Source: Chara braunii (lineage: Eukaryota > Streptophyta > Charophyceae > Charales > Characeae). Taken from it: 49,471 nt of DNA. Below, piece after piece: positions 9,976 to 21,620 of the stretch (position 1 is the stretch's first letter; every line of letters starts with the position of its first letter). The stretch lies in contig BFEA01000012.1 in assembly GCA_003427395.1 (NCBI GenBank), forward strand, positions 2,423,809 to 2,473,279, written 5' to 3'. The notes beneath the pieces were generated by a model. The model did not search any database. It worked only from the letters and a program-made list of their open reading frames with translations, and had not been told where the DNA came from. The position numbers and the translations under genes are program-made.

Positions 9976-10497
9976 CAACAGAAAAATTCCCACGAGAAAT
10001 AAAAGTTAAAAAAAAATTCCATAAAAAAAGAATCCTTCATATTTATAAATTATCATTCAAATGTTCGTCCAATTCTAAAATTTTCAGTTTTATTTGATAA
10101 GTTCTCGTCTAAATATGAATTTTCCCTTTCAACTACATCTATTTGTTCAAGATGGAATAAAAGTCTGGATGAGTCTATGAAATGTTTTAATTAAACTTTC
10201 GTTCTATTACAAAAAATATCGTTTTATTTAGATTGGATTAACCTATTTATAACTGGAAATCCTTACTTAGAATAACAGTCCAATTAAAATATTTCATGAA
10301 CTCATCCAGGCTTTCATTCCATCTCTACCATCTAGTTCAAATAAGAAGGGACACCTCATTCTTGGAAGGTAAGTTTTCAAGCAAGACGGAAATTTTTAAA
10401 ATTGGAATAACATTTTTTAAGATGGAATAAAAATTTAAAATTTAGAATGTAATTTTACTATAGAATAATTATTTAATTCAGAAAATTTTTTATGTTG
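9976..10497 (+). mobile_element. 0.52-kb MITE, copy 1 (CAAC ends)
   Basis: Begins CAACAGAAAAATTCCCACGA and ends TTTTTTATGTTG, so the ends are imperfect inverted repeats beginning CAAC. Internal landmarks are TTCGTCCAATTCTAAAA, CAACTACATCTATTTGTTCA, GGATTAACCTATTTATAA and GAATGTAATTTTACTATAG. Copies occur at 10638-11158 (inverted), 12111-12618 and 38641-39165 (inverted). There is no coding capacity. It inserted into the surrounding satellite within ATTACTT/TTGTTT; the target duplication is unclear. Confidence 0.85.
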
Positions 10498-10637
10498 TTG
10501 TTTAAGTCAGACTGCGCTATATTCAAGAGATAATAGGTGGCTCCAGTGAGGGTCAACCAATTCTTCACTTGAATCTAAACTAATTGACAACGTAAAAGTG
10601 GTGGGATACTCTAGTGCGTGTTATCCTACTTCTTGTT

Positions 10638-11158
10638 CAACGAAAAAAATTCCTAGAATTAAATAATCATTCTATAGTAAAATTACAATCTAAATTTCAA
10701 ATTTTTATTCCATTTTAAAACATGTCATTCCAATTTTAAAATTATTCATCTTACTTGCAAAGTTTCATTCCAAGAATAGGGTATCCCTTCTTATTTTCAC
10801 TGCATGCTAGAGATGGAATGAAAGTCTCGATGAGTTCATGAAATATTTTAATTGGACTGTCATTCTAAGTAAGGATTTTCAGTCATAATAGGTTAATCCG
10901 ATCTAAATTAGAAGATATTTGTTGTAGTAGAATACAAATTTAATTAAAACATTTCATAAAATCGTCCAGACTTTCATTCCATTTTGAACAAATAGATGTA
11001 GTTGGAAAGGAAAACTCATTTTTAGACGGGAACTTATCAAATAAAACTGGAAATTTTGGAATTGGACGAACATTGAAATGATAATTTATAAATATGAAGG
11101 ATTTTTTTTTAATGGAATGTTTTTTCAACTTTCATTTCTCGTGGGAATTTTTCTGTTG
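10638..11158 (-). mobile_element. 0.52-kb MITE, copy 2, inverted
   Basis: Reverse-complement copy of 9976-10497, starting CAACGAAAAAAATTCC and ending GGGAATTTTTCTGTTG. With copy 1 it forms a foldback pair separated by 140 bp of satellite. Diverged, non-coding. Confidence 0.85.
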
Positions 11159-11880
11159 TTGTCTGGTTGCTCACATGTTATCTGCTCGAACGGGTATTAG
11201 GGTACTCAAGTGAGGGTCATCCTACTACCTGGTTGAAGTTAGACTGCGAAGTATTCAAGAAGTAGTAGGGAATTCCAGTGACTAACTTGAATTCTACACT
11301 AACCTGTGCTAAAAAGAAATGTAATGTGACTTTTTTGTTGGGTGCTAAACGAATAGTGGGTTGCTTAAGTGAGAGTTATCCTACTTTTTCTTTAACGTTA
11401 AAGGGTAGTGGGGTACTTCGGTGCGACTTATAATATTACTTGTCTGAGATATACATATATATATATATTATTTTATCTATCGTTATCTGTTCTTATCTTA
11501 CCGTTGTGTATAATAGGTGAACTGAATGGTTAAAAGGGTAGTTGGATACTCAAGTGTGAGCTATCTGATTACTTGTTTGGACTTGGATTGTCGAGTATTG
11601 GAAAAGTGATAGACAACTCCAATGCGAGTCAAACTACTACTTACGTATGCTCAAACTAGAAAGAACTGAGACAGCGAGAAAATATACTTCATTATGAATG
11701 TTTCTTTTACTTATCGGATGATATATTGACCAGATTCATAAACCGACAGGATAGAAACTCAAGTCACATCCTACTACTCTATTGGATCGATATTGACTAG
11801 TAATTAGTTCGATGAAGGCTTCAGTGAGGGTCTTCATACTACATACTTACATTTAGTCGGATTATGTTTTAATCCTCCGT

Positions 11881-12110
11881 TAGATTTGAAGTTCATGTTA
11901 GCGAACTTCATATAAGGTCATATTGATAGCAAGGGGTGTTCAAACCTTTTTGACTTGTTTCTTATTGCAAGTCACCTTAACTTTCAAGATGACTTATTAT
12001 GAGTCTATACAAGACTACATGTTGTTGTTTTATGGTAACAAGTCGGTTAACCGACTCAACTCTCACTCACGCTCGACACCCACACTTTGCATTGACCTCT
12101 TCATTAAAGG
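11881..12110. other. Spacer between satellite and MITE copy 3
   Basis: Apparently single-copy AT-rich sequence. A short ORF (11923-12138) runs into the MITE and resembles nothing known. Confidence 0.4.
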
Positions 12111-12618
12111 GCAAAAAAAAACTTCCCACGAGAAATGAAAGTTGAAAAAACATTCCATAAAAAATCAAATCTTTCATATTTATAAATTTCATTCCAATGT
12201 TCGTCCAATTCTAAAATTTCTAGTTTTATTTGTTAAGTTCCTGTCTAAATATGAGTTTTCCCTTCCAACTACATCTATTTGTTCAAGATGGAATGAAAGT
12301 GTGGACGAGTTTATGAAATATTTTCATTAAACTTTTATTCTACTACAACAAATATCTTTCAATTTCGATTGGATTAACCTATTTATGATTGAAAATCCTT
12401 ACTTAGAATAACAGTCCAATTAAAATGTTTCATGAACTCATCCAAACTTTCATTTCATTCTTTAGCATCCAGTTCAAATAAGAAGGGATACCTCATTCTT
12501 TGAAGGAAAGTTTTCAAGTAAGACAAAAAAATTTAAAATTGGAACGACATTTTTTAAGATGAAATGAAAATTTAAAATTTAGAATGTAATTTTACTATAG
12601 AATGATTATTTAATTCGA
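12111..12618 (+). mobile_element. 0.52-kb MITE, copy 3
   Basis: Direct copy of 9976-10497, from CTTCCCACGAGAAATGAAAG to TGATTATTTAATTCGAC. The last dozen bases of the right end are missing or mutated. Confidence 0.85.
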
Positions 12619-12689
12619 CACATGGTTAACCGCCACTACAATATTCGTTGAATTATAAAAAAGCGTAGATGTACACCTACACCACCTTA

Positions 12690-14480
12690 TGTCACCCTAT
12701 GGCTACCGCACCCTTTTCCTATACCCCTTCTTCGCCGAATGTCATACCTATTTAGTTTTTTTTTTCTTTGTTGGAGACTTAGTTTTTTCTTTGGCTACTG
12801 CACCCTTCCCCTATCTCCCCTCTTCGTCGAATATCATACCTTTTTATTTTATTTTTCTTCGTTGGAGACTTAGTTTCTTTTTTGGCTACTGCACCTTTCT
12901 CTTATCCTCCTTCTTCGCCGAATATCATACTTATTTAGTTTCTTTTTCTTCGTTGGCGACTTAGTTTTTTTTATGGCTACTGCACTCTTCCCCTATCCCC
13001 CCTCTTCGTCGAATATCATACCTGTTTAGTTTCTTTTCTTTCGTTGGAGACTTAGTTTTTTTTTTGGCTACTACACGTTTCCCCTATCCCGCCTCTTTGC
13101 GGAATATCATACTTATTTAGTTTATTTTTCTTCGTTGGAGACTTAATTTTTTTTTGGCTATCGCACCCTTCCCCTATCCCCCTGCTCCGACGAATACCAT
13201 ACCTATTTAGTTTCTTTTTCTTCGTTGGAGACTTAGTTTGTTTTTTGGCTACTGCACTCTTCCCCTATCCCCCCTGCTCGCCGAATATTATACCTATTTT
13301 TTTTTTTTCTTACGTTGGTGACTTAGTTTTTTTTTTGGCTACTGCACACTTCCCCTATCCCCCCTCTTCGTCGAATATCATACCTATTTATTTATTTTTT
13401 CTTCGTTGGATACTTAGTTTCTTTTTTTGATACCGATTCCTTCCCCTATCCCTCTTTTTCACCGAATATCATAGCTGTTTAGTTTTTTTTTCTTCGTTGG
13501 AGACTTAGTTTTTGTTTTGGCAACTGCACGTTTCCCTTATCACCCGTCTTCGCTGAATATCATACCAATTTATTTATTTTTTTCTTTGTAGGAGACGTAG
13601 TTTCTTTTTTGGTTACCGCATCCTTTCCCTATTCCCCTTCTTCGTCGAATATGATACATATTTATGTTTTTTTTTCTTCATTTGAGACTTTTTTTGACTA
13701 CTGCATCATTCGCCTATCCCGCCTTCTTCGCCGAATATCATACCTATTTAGGTTTTTTTTTTTTTCGTTGGAAACTTGTTTTTTTTTTTGGCTTCTGCAC
13801 CCTCCTCTATCCCCCCTATTTACCGATAATCATACCTATTTATTTTTCTATCTTCGCAGGGGACTTACTTTTTTTTTTACTATCATACCTCGTCGAATAT
13901 CATACCTGGTTTTTTTTTTTCTTCGTTGGAGACTTAGTTTTTTTTTTGGTTACTTCACCCTTTCTNTNTNNNNNNTNNTNNNCNAATATNATGCCTATTT
14001 AGTTTTTTTTTCTTCGTTGGANACTTAGTTTTTTTTTTTNNTNTTTTTTTTTTTNCTACTGCACCCTTTCCCTATCTGCCTGCTTCGCCNAATATCATAC
14101 CTATTTAGTTTCTTTTTCTTCGTTGGTGACTAAGTTTTTTTTTTTGGCTACTGCAGCATTCCCTATCCCCTTTCTTCGCCGAATATCATAACTATTTATT
14201 GTTTTTTTCTTCATTGGACACTTATTTTTTTTTTTTTTTTTAACTACACCGTTGTCCTATCCCCCCTCTTCGCCAAATATCATACCAGGTCCTTTTTTTT
14301 TTCTTCTTCTTAAAGTCTTGAACCCTTACCTCGTCCCCCCTCTTCGCCGAATATCACTCCTACTAGTTTTCTTTTTCTTCTTTGAGGTCTAACCCTTACC
14401 TATCCCTTAGTGTTTTTTTGTGTCCTCAACGCTTTGGTTGCTTGTCTTTACTCTCTCCCCCCTCTTCGCCATAGCCATAA
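12690..14480. repeat. Satellite array, unit about 91 bp, about 19 copies
   Basis: The phrase CGAATATCATACCTATTTAG recurs about every 91 bp (for example near 12743, 12833, 12925, 13016, 13107, 13377, 13469, 13559, 13738, 13830, 14094, 14187 and 14279). It is followed by a T-rich tract, TCTTCGTTGGAGACTTAG, another T-run, and GGCTACTGCACCCTTCCCCT. Variation is mostly in the T-run lengths. ORFs rich in Phe are artefacts of the T-runs. Confidence 0.92.
13966..14055. other. Ambiguous bases inside the 91-bp satellite
   Basis: Interspersed n calls, not a clean gap, lie in one satellite unit and its T-run. This points to poor base calls or a collapsed consensus, so copy number in this array should not be trusted. 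Confidence 0.95.
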
Positions 14481-14489
14481 ATTTTTCTT

Positions 14490-15010
14490 TTCATCTACCC
14501 TAATATTAAAAAAATAGTTGCCACGTGGTGGTCCCTGGGGGGCGGGAGGGAGCGGTTCGGTGGCATACTGTGCTTTGAATGTCTCTTCTCGGTAACGCGT
14601 CGGCCGTAAAGCCGCCTATTTTTATAATCTTTCTTGTTTCCTAATAATAATAGGAAACAGGTGGGGGCCGAGGGGCCAGGTGGCACCTTGTGTTTTTTAT
14701 CTACCCTTTCGGTGTCACCTCAACCTTCAAGGCATCGAACTCATAATTCCAAAAACTTTTCGTTGGCCCGTGCTTTGTACGTCTCTGCTCAGTACCACCT
14801 CTACCCTCAAGTCTTTAACTTTCATAATCTTTGTTTTTCCCTAATAATTATAGGAAACAGGCGGCGATAGAGGTGGCATCATCTGTCTTGTATGTCCCTT
14901 TTTTGTGCCACCTCAACCCTCAAGCCATCCAGCTCATAATTGCAATAACTTTACGCTGCCCCATCACTCATAATAATAGAAAACGGGGAGGGGAGGGAAG
15001 GGGAGGGGAT
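14490..15010. repeat. Degenerate tandem repeat with TAATAATnATAGGAAACAGG
   Basis: Three to four copies of a block with CCTAATAAT(A/T)ATAGGAAACAGG, a G-rich run, GGTGGCA(C/T), TGTCTCTTT-like pyrimidines, and CACCTCAACCCTCAAG(C/G)CAT occur near 14638, 14850 and 14970, with partial copies between. G-rich segments include GGGGAGGGGAGGG at about 14985-15010. Confidence 0.65.
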
Positions 15011-15139
15011 GCGAAAGGAGTTTTATTTGAGATCAAGTTATTCCAGAAGTACGAGATGATCATCCCCCATCACTCTTGCTGCCAAAGAGAAAATATTAAC
15101 AAATTTAGAAAGAGAGAAAATTGAAGGTTTCAAACTACG

Positions 15140-15355
15140 CTTATGTCACAGTCCTGGACCCAGGGTCCCAAGTCCCGAAGCTCACAACCCCGAGCCCGAG
15201 TCACAGTATCCAAGAACACAGATACCTTAATATTGGTTACAGAGTTCTGGAGCCTCAGAGTCCTGGAGTCCCAGAGTCTCAAAGTCCCACAGTCCAAGAA
15301 CACATGTTTCACTACTAACCCAAAGTCTCAAAGTCCCGCAGTCTCAAAGTCACAG
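15140..15355. repeat. Short degenerate repeat of the AGTCCCAGAGTCTCAA type
   Basis: Many imperfect copies of a 10- to 12-bp phrase (AGTCCC, AGTCTCAA, GTCCTGGA) with no consistent frame. Confidence 0.6.
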
Positions 15356-15474
15356 ATGTTTTTGCTTTGGCTAACGAAATCTTTCCAAAACGGATCTGGT
15401 TGCACGCCCTCACGAGTGGAAAAAAAAAATTATCGCCTCTTTACATTCCAGTTGCTGACAGCAGGTCAAGAATA

Positions 15475-15665
15475 AGGGCCGGTACCTGCTAAAGCAAAAA
15501 AATGTCTCGTATTTTTTCTCATCTCGCCCAGGCTCGGTAAATATCGGTGCGCAGGGCATATTCAGGCTCGACTTCAATAGCCTGGCCAAGTACTGGTGGT
15601 TTAACTTCTGCCATCTGCTTCTAATTGTGGGTTTTGGATCCTTTGTTTTGAGAAGTAACCTATAT
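15475..15665 (-). pseudogene. Possible minus-strand coding fragment, unidentified
   Basis: One minus-strand frame reads VKPPVLGQAIEVEPEYALRT and then DIYRAWAR before a TGA, continuing EKIRDIF. It looks more protein-like than its surroundings but is too short to assign. The adjacent DNA (15665-16190) shows nothing recognisable. Confidence 0.25.
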
Positions 15666-16199
15666 CTCATTTTTACTGTATAATCCTGGATGGAGGCTTC
15701 AGTTTCGATTCTTCAATTTTTGTTAGGAGTCCAGACCCATTCTACCGGATCGAATTCCAAGTCATGAATCACCGTATCTACTTTGAAAATTATTTTGGCC
15801 ATGAATCCTGCACTCTTACTTTTCTTAGGATAAAAGGGCTTAGAACAACACTTTCCACGTCTTTATTCTAGATAGATGAGAGACCTTGCGCAGAGGCGGT
15901 AATTGGAAAGGAGGTAAAGACAGTTGCGGTATTCTATCATTGTTGCTGGTAGAAAAACTGGTAGGCTCTTGAGGGCGGTGATTCCTGCACGAAGGAGTCT
16001 CAGGTGTCTCCCATGTCATGGCCGCCTCAAAGCCTTGAAGTTGGGGAAATACCTCCTCCGATAACCACCACCCAGTTGTTTTCTTCCAATTAATTTTTAT
16101 TTATGATGCCAGATGTAGGTCAGTTTTTTAAAATCCATTATTGATTTGTTTTTATTATTTAAAAATTTCAGTCTTTTTTGTACGGTTTCTTATAGTATT

Positions 16200-16535
16200 A
16201 GCGATGAAATGCACGTAGTGTCTGGACAGGAGCTCTACTCGTACGCTAAGGGCCCCGTACGAATTTTTTTAAAAATTTTAATCCGGTATTATTTTTATTT
16301 TTTCCCTCAAATTCTAATAAGAATGTGAAGATGATGCTCAATAAAATGTTACTTGTTTTGTGTTGTTTTATCACATATTTTGTTTTCAGATTTATTTGAT
16401 GATTTTTTTTTGTTTTTTTTTGCTTTCTCGTATGGGGGCGTACAAGACGTACAAGTCCCCGTATAGGTTCCCGTACAGATATTACCCGTACGTTTCGTAC
16501 GAAAAGGCCCCGTACGTGTACGTCATGCAACGTAG
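16200..16535 (+). mobile_element. hAT-like MITE (CGTACG subfamily), left end uncertain
   Basis: Right end GTACGTCATGCAACGTAG gives the terminus CTACGTTGCA when reversed, matching the left end of the element at 22031. The interior matches the reverse complement of that element (GGGCCCCGTA, then CCGGTATTATTTTTATTTTT, GATGATGCTCAATAAAA, and a T-run before the CGTAC-rich arm at 16431-16530). The arms are built of overlapping CGTAC/GTACG palindromes. A clear left terminus and target duplication are not visible. Confidence 0.7.
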
Positions 16536-16549
16536 TTCATGAGTGTAGC

Positions 16550-17900
16550 GTGTGTGCGGCCCTGAACATCTAAGGGCATCACGAACCTACTTTTTCTCAT
16601 TTCTGTCGTACACACTCATTCCCTCCTCCATGTGACTGCGCCCTTGTCATCTTACTACTTATTTTTCTCCCTCTTTTTTTTTTTTTTTTTTTTTTTCCCT
16701 TCTTCTGCGTGTTTCTTTCTTCCTATAAATGATACGCTTCAATGAACTTTTCTTTGCACCCTAGCAGCAATCCGCCAATATCACCTCAATCCTTACCATT
16801 CAATCGGTAGGCTGACCATCACGGTAGGTGGTGTTCCTCCCTCTTCATCTTCTTCTCACTTTTCTTCTTTCTCCTTGCTGCATGCCATCTCTTTACATTG
16901 CGCCTGTTTCCTTTTCCTTGCAAGCGCAATCTCTCATGTTTTCTCCCTGTTATTGTTTTGTCTTCTTCTTCTAGTAACCGTGTTGCTTATACACCATAAT
17001 CACCCAACATGTACATAGTTGTAATAGCAACCGATAATAAGTTATGATATAATAATAGTAATAATAATGATAATAACGTAATAACTGTAATCATAACTGA
17101 AGGTTGGAGAGTGTATAGTAGCTATCTTTCCGGTTTAATACATGATGAATGTATACAAGCTATCTTTCCGATCCGATACATTCATGAAGAAGGTGCATTC
17201 ACCTCGGGGTTGGCGATCGGTACTTCTCATGGAGGTAAGGGTTGTGTCTCTCTCTTCCTCTTTCTTTCTCTTATTCTCCCTCTTACCTTTTCTTCTTCTT
17301 CTTCACCGTCATCGTCGTCATAACCGCTATCGGCAATCGCCGTAGTTGTTGCCGTAGTCGTCATTCCCTTCCTTCTCCTTTATGCAACCTCACATTCCTA
17401 TGTGCGCATCTTTCTGTCATGCGCACACTCACTTTATTTCCTCGAGTCGCTCTTCTTCTCGTCCTTCCATCCGCTTATACCCACACTTCTCCTCCTCGTA
17501 GTTGTGTCCCTCGCAACGGTCCTCCCCTGTCTGCTAGCTGTCCTAGCCTGTGCGTTTACCACATCTGCTCGTGCATTCTCTTTCTACTTCTGCTCGCACT
17601 TCTTTTTCACTCCTCCACACCCGCGTCTTACTCCTCTATGGACAAGCCACGTACAATCTTCCTTCACCCCCTACGTGCATTTCTCCTTCCTCTTCGCACA
17701 CTTCTTTTTCCACATAGTCATCAGCTTGTCGTGCGCATCTTCCTCCTCCCTCCGCGATACCCAACTCCGTCAGCTCCACAGTGTCGACCAGTAGAAAGGA
17801 ACTGCCGGCACGCCGACCGTGCCCTGTACCTCGCGTCGTGTCTGTCACCCACGGGATGGAAGGTCGGGCTCCTATAGCCTGCAAGAAAAATGGGTTAGTC
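16550..17900. other. Pyrimidine-rich stretch; no supported gene
   Basis: Mostly C/T-rich plus strand with a T-run at about 16674-16697 and an ATA-type microsatellite at about 17035-17095. The longest ORF (17242-17877) is a Ser/Leu/Pro-rich reading of pyrimidine tracts with no domain. GAAGGTGCATTCACCT and two copies of TAGCTATCTTTCCGG/ACAAGCTATCTTTCCG at about 17118 and 17155 are small local repeats. Confidence 0.6.
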
Positions 17901-18009
17901 CAGATCCAAACAATGACCCCTGAAGTCGATTGAAGACACGAAGATGAGAGACTCACAAACCAACATCCGGGAGAAACAATATATGTATTTCCATCTAGTT
18001 TAAAATAAT

Positions 18010-18860
18010 AGGGTCTGTTGCGTTTTCTCGGCTTGTCCCAGTTCCTGAAACAGGTCCCGCATCCAAAATAGAAAAATCAGTTTGAGTCCCGACTGATCTC
18101 ACTAACAGTCTATGACAGATTCTTCGTCCGATGGGGTGACGTCAGTAACAAGCTCGCTGATCCCAGGGAACTGTGCTCGAGCTCTCTGTGTCAGAGTTAG
18201 ATTCTCGGGTCCACTGAGGCCATAACACCAAATCTAGTTTCACCATAAGTCCATTGTGGCACCGATCCTTCTCGAATAAGTCTCTGACACACTCCTCGTT
18301 AGCCCTCATCCCGTCCTTTGGACCCTCAATCTGCCTCGGTCCCGTCTCTGACCAACAAACGTCATGACTTGGTTTCTAATGTTTCGGTGCAGCTCCGAGA
18401 ATCTCGATCTGACACAGAATTCCCAACCTGTTCTTTGACGTTTCGGCCTGGTCACTAATGTCTTGGTCGGGTCCCGAAATCTCTAGTCTGGTTTGAAAGT
18501 CCCGAACTGGTCCCAAGTGTCCCAGGTCGATTCGAAGGTGCCCTGACTCAGCCCACACGTGCCTGTCTCGTCTGAAGTCATGACCCGCCTCGGAATCTGA
18601 TCCGCTCACAGTTTCAATCCGGCTCGAAGCCCCGAGCTATAATCCTGGTTCGTGCTCGGATCCTGCCCCAAAATCCTGATTCCGACTGAACCCCGTTTTC
18701 GTTTGAAAACCCAGTCTCGCCAAATTTCTGGTCCCCTCAAAGTTTTGGGCCCATCAGAGTCCCGCCTGGTCCCGATTGAGTTAGACCCCGTCTGGCGTAG
18801 ATCAGGCTAGATCCCACTTGGCCCCAATCAGCCTGGGTCCCATAGGTTCGTACCCTCAGA
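18010..18860. repeat. Degenerate minisatellite, GGTCCCGAnnTCnC type, about 28-bp period
   Basis: Phrases such as CTGGTCCCGA, CGGGTCCCGAAATCTC and CTGGTTTGAAAGTCCCGA recur through this stretch with ragged spacing. No ORF spans it convincingly. Confidence 0.55.
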
Positions 18861-18889
18861 CGTCCGAACGCGTCCCAAGGGCCCAGTTC

Positions 18890-20060
18890 GGGCTCGAAGC
18901 CCAGTTCCTCCGAAGTGCCCCCGCCTCTCTCATCGGGCGCACGTTGGAGTGCGTGATGCGCCTAACCGCGCGGGCGTGCGCGTTGATGGACACGACGTAT
19001 GAGCTCGTGTGCGCGTCGGTACATGCGTCCTCCCCGACTCTCGACTGCGCTAAGCGCGAGTTCACGTCAGTGCACTCAGCAGTGCGCGGCTATGGACGTT
19101 GTACTTGTCCGAACCCGTTCTCGCAGGTGCGTGTGCGTTCCGGCGGAGCCCCTCCGCTGCTGAGCGCCTGTACACGTAAATGCGCGTGCGCACGCGAGTA
19201 TGCGCGTGGCTGTGTGCTCTGCGCTTGCTCAACCTCGTCCGTGTGGATGCGCATACATTCCGGTGGAGACCTTTCCGCTGCTGTGCGGGTGTGTACGTGT
19301 GTGCGCATAGCTTCTTGCGCCTCTAATCCCGACTGGTCACACGTACGCATGTTCACGCACGCTGTGTTTGCCTAATCTCATTTGTGTGCGCGTGAGCTTG
19401 CGCCTGCACGCGGCAGCCCGATCCCGACTTCGCACGGACATGAGCGTGGCTGCGTGCTCTACGCTTGCTACGCGTGCGCGCGTAGCTTCTCATGCCTGTA
19501 ATCCCGGCTGCTCACACATATGCGTGGTCGCGCGCGCTGTGCTTGCCCGATCTTGTCTGTGCGCGCGTGAGCGTGCGACTGCGCGTGGCAGCCCGATCCC
19601 GACTTAGGCGGACGTGCGCGTGGCTGCGTGCAATCGCGCGCCTCCCCGCCGCACTCTGCGTGTGTGAGCGTGCGACTACGTGAGGCAGCCCGATCCGCGC
19701 GGCTGTGCACGGTTGTGCGCGTGGCCGCACGCGATCGAGCGCCTTCCTGGCCAACTCTGCCCGCTCACCTGCTCAACTGCGCGAGGCAGCCGATCCACGC
19801 GGCTGTGTGCGGTTATGCGTGTGGTTGTGCGCTTTCTCGCCCGACTTTGTGCGTGACTGTGTGCGCAGCCCGATCCACGCGGTTGTGCGTGGTGTGCACC
19901 AGCGCGCACGAGTTCGCCGCTGCGCGCGGCAACCTGCACACGATCCCAATAGTGCACCCGAACACCCGCATGGCGGGCATGTGCGAGGTAACGCGCTTCA
20001 AACGATTGGGCGCAAGTGCGCGCTGTGGAGCGTGGCTCAAGACACCCAATATCGTTGGTC
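18890..20060. repeat. GC-rich degenerate repeat with GCAGCCCGATCC
   Basis: (G)GCAGCCCGATCC(C/G) recurs near 19409, 19590, 19684, 19787 and 19866, and GCGTGCGACTNCG, TGCGCGTGGCTGCGTGC and similar CpG-rich phrases recur between. The CpG density is far above the rest of the window. Long ORFs here (up to about 185 codons on either strand) come from low stop frequency and match no family. Confidence 0.65.
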
Positions 20061-20910
20061 CTCACGCGGCTATGGCTATCCCCCTTTCCCCTTCATTCAT
20101 GCCTGGCTGTTCACTCCCCGGTACGTCTTCTCCACTGGTACGTCCCAATGTGCAACTCCTATAGTGCGCTCATAAGTGCGCTTGTCCGAAGTGTCGTGCG
20201 CTTGTAAACACACATCTCCGAAGTGTTCGTTATATCCCTCGCCCTCGAGCTTTCCAAGTGTGTGTGTAAGTTCGCATGTCGGAAATGTCATGTCCTTGGC
20301 CTTAGTTGGGCTTATAAAGTTTGTTGGGCCCACCTCCACCAGGCTCCAGCAGTCCAGTGTGTCGCCGGAGTCAAGAGCTTTGCAGCGCCCCGGTACTGTG
20401 GCACTCCCCGAACCTAAGCCCAGGTCTATTTGGGCCCCCGAAAAGGTTTTTCGAAGAAAGGGGTCTTTCTGTCGTGTACCGGGCCTTTTGCAGCGCCCTA
20501 CTACCGGGCCTCATCCGAACCTAGCCGTGAGCCTGCCTAGGCTCTAGTGAGGCCCACAAACTCTCGTAGGGCCTCACCCACTGAAGTAGCGGACTTGTTA
20601 GTCCGAGAGCCCTTTTTTCCCGCTTCAAGCCCTTGATTAGGACCAAACGTCAAGGTTCCAAGCGGGGCTGCTTAACATTTTCCCCTTATTTTGGCTGCAC
20701 GGTGAACCTCGGTGCTTCCGCGGCTTATCTCGCCGGAGGGGTTATCTCAAGGTTTCAATCCCGCTTCTCGATTCGGTTACCGTCCGTCCTTTGAGCATTA
20801 ATCCAGCGTTCTCGCGCCCAACCTTTTTCGGAGCCTCCGGCGTTTCTTCTGTAGTCGATCTGCTTTTATGGTATGCGAGTCATAAGCCTCGATAGTTCCC
20901 ACAAGAAAAT
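20061..20910. other. Unassigned sequence
   Basis: No gene or strong repeat recognised. Small repeats include TCCGAAGTGT (20187, 20217), TTTTTCGAAGAAAGGGG next to a second GGGCC-rich phrase, and TTTTGCAGCGCCC/TTTGCAGCGCCCC (20379, 20487). Confidence 0.5.
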
Positions 20911-21000
20911 GCCCACCCAGAATTGAACGCCCGATTTCTTCCGGACGCCCAGGTCTTGATGCCCACGGCGCGGGTCTGAAGTCAAAATTTCTTGAAGTCG
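20911..21000 (-). other. tRNA-like segment on the minus strand (weak)
   Basis: The minus strand reads GGGCGTTCAATTCTGGGTGG, with GCGTTCAATTC (20920-20930) close to a pol III B box and TGGGCATCAAGACCTGGGCG about 30 bp upstream in the A-box place. Stems are not convincing for a functional tRNA. It could be an old tRNA-derived repeat. Confidence 0.25.
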
Positions 21001-21429
21001 ATTATGCTCCCATCAGACAAAACCCTCGAATCCAGTTCCTGTCAACGTTATTATCAAGGAAGTAAAGGGCGGCGTAAGGCTGGAGCCGCCCGACAACGGT
21101 AGCAATCTGCGATGTTCTGGTACGGCCAACAAGTTCTCGACCGGGGTGAAGTCGACTTGCAATAGTCTGACTGAATCAACACTTGATAGCAAGTTAGAGT
21201 CATTGTATTGAACATGTCAATTTTGTGTCATAAAATGAAAAAGGACAAAAATAAAATAAAATAAAATAAAACAAAAGCAATAAAAATTCAATAGAAAAAA
21301 AAAAAAAAAGATAACGAAAACAGAATCTAACTACTACCATGCCCATGATGCCAACTACCATACACATTCATTTCCAAAAGAAAGGTAGAATTCAACTACA
21401 ACAGTTGTCACAACTAACTAACAAATAAG

Positions 21430-21620
21430 AGAGTCAGCAACCCTAGCTCGATTGATTAGGCATGTACGTGGCATTCAAGAGGTTTTGGGTTCAATCCCCA
21501 TTGGCCTCGTGCATCGTCATGGGCAAGCTTGACACCCACTACCTAGAGATATGTCGTTGGTCCCCCCCCACAAGTGGCACTGAGAATAAACTGCTGATGT
21601 TTATAGCGGGGAGGGGATCC
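21430..21620 (+). mobile_element. tRNA-related SINE candidate
   Basis: TAGCTCGATTGATTAGG (21444-21460) fits a pol III A box and GGTTCAATCCC (21488-21498) fits a B box, with tRNA-like spacing and a partial T-arm around the B box. The sequence continues about 120 bp as a non-tRNA body (CTCGTGCATCGTC, CCCACAAGTGGCAC, AACTGCTGATGTTTATAGCG). Plant SINEs have this head-plus-body layout. There is no obvious terminal run or target duplication, so it may be truncated. Confidence 0.5.

Larger units (their letters stand above)
9190..11880. repeat. Diverged satellite with core CCTATTACTTGTTTGAACTT
   Basis: The phrase GTGAGGGTCATCCTATTACT, followed by TGTTTGAACTTAGACTG, recurs in roughly twenty degraded units, for example near 9253, 9388, 9690, 9786, 9964, 10556, 10623, 11216, 11380, 11562, 11630 and 11770. 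Spacing is about 60-130 bp. The array is interrupted by two MITE copies (9976-10497 and 10638-11158). Nothing coding is supported. Confidence 0.75.

Noticed and set aside
12689-14028. Phe-rich ORFs resembling membrane proteins
   Set aside because: They are translations of the 91-bp satellite with T-runs, and the apparent hydrophobic segments recur with the satellite period.
17242-17877. Plus-strand ORF of 211 codons
   Set aside because: It reads through pyrimidine tracts, is Ser/Leu/Pro-rich without pattern, and a second overlapping frame is also open.
18818-20175. Several ORFs of 150-185 codons on both strands
   Set aside because: Expected from GC-rich repetitive DNA with few stops. Overlapping frames on both strands are equally long and none has a domain.
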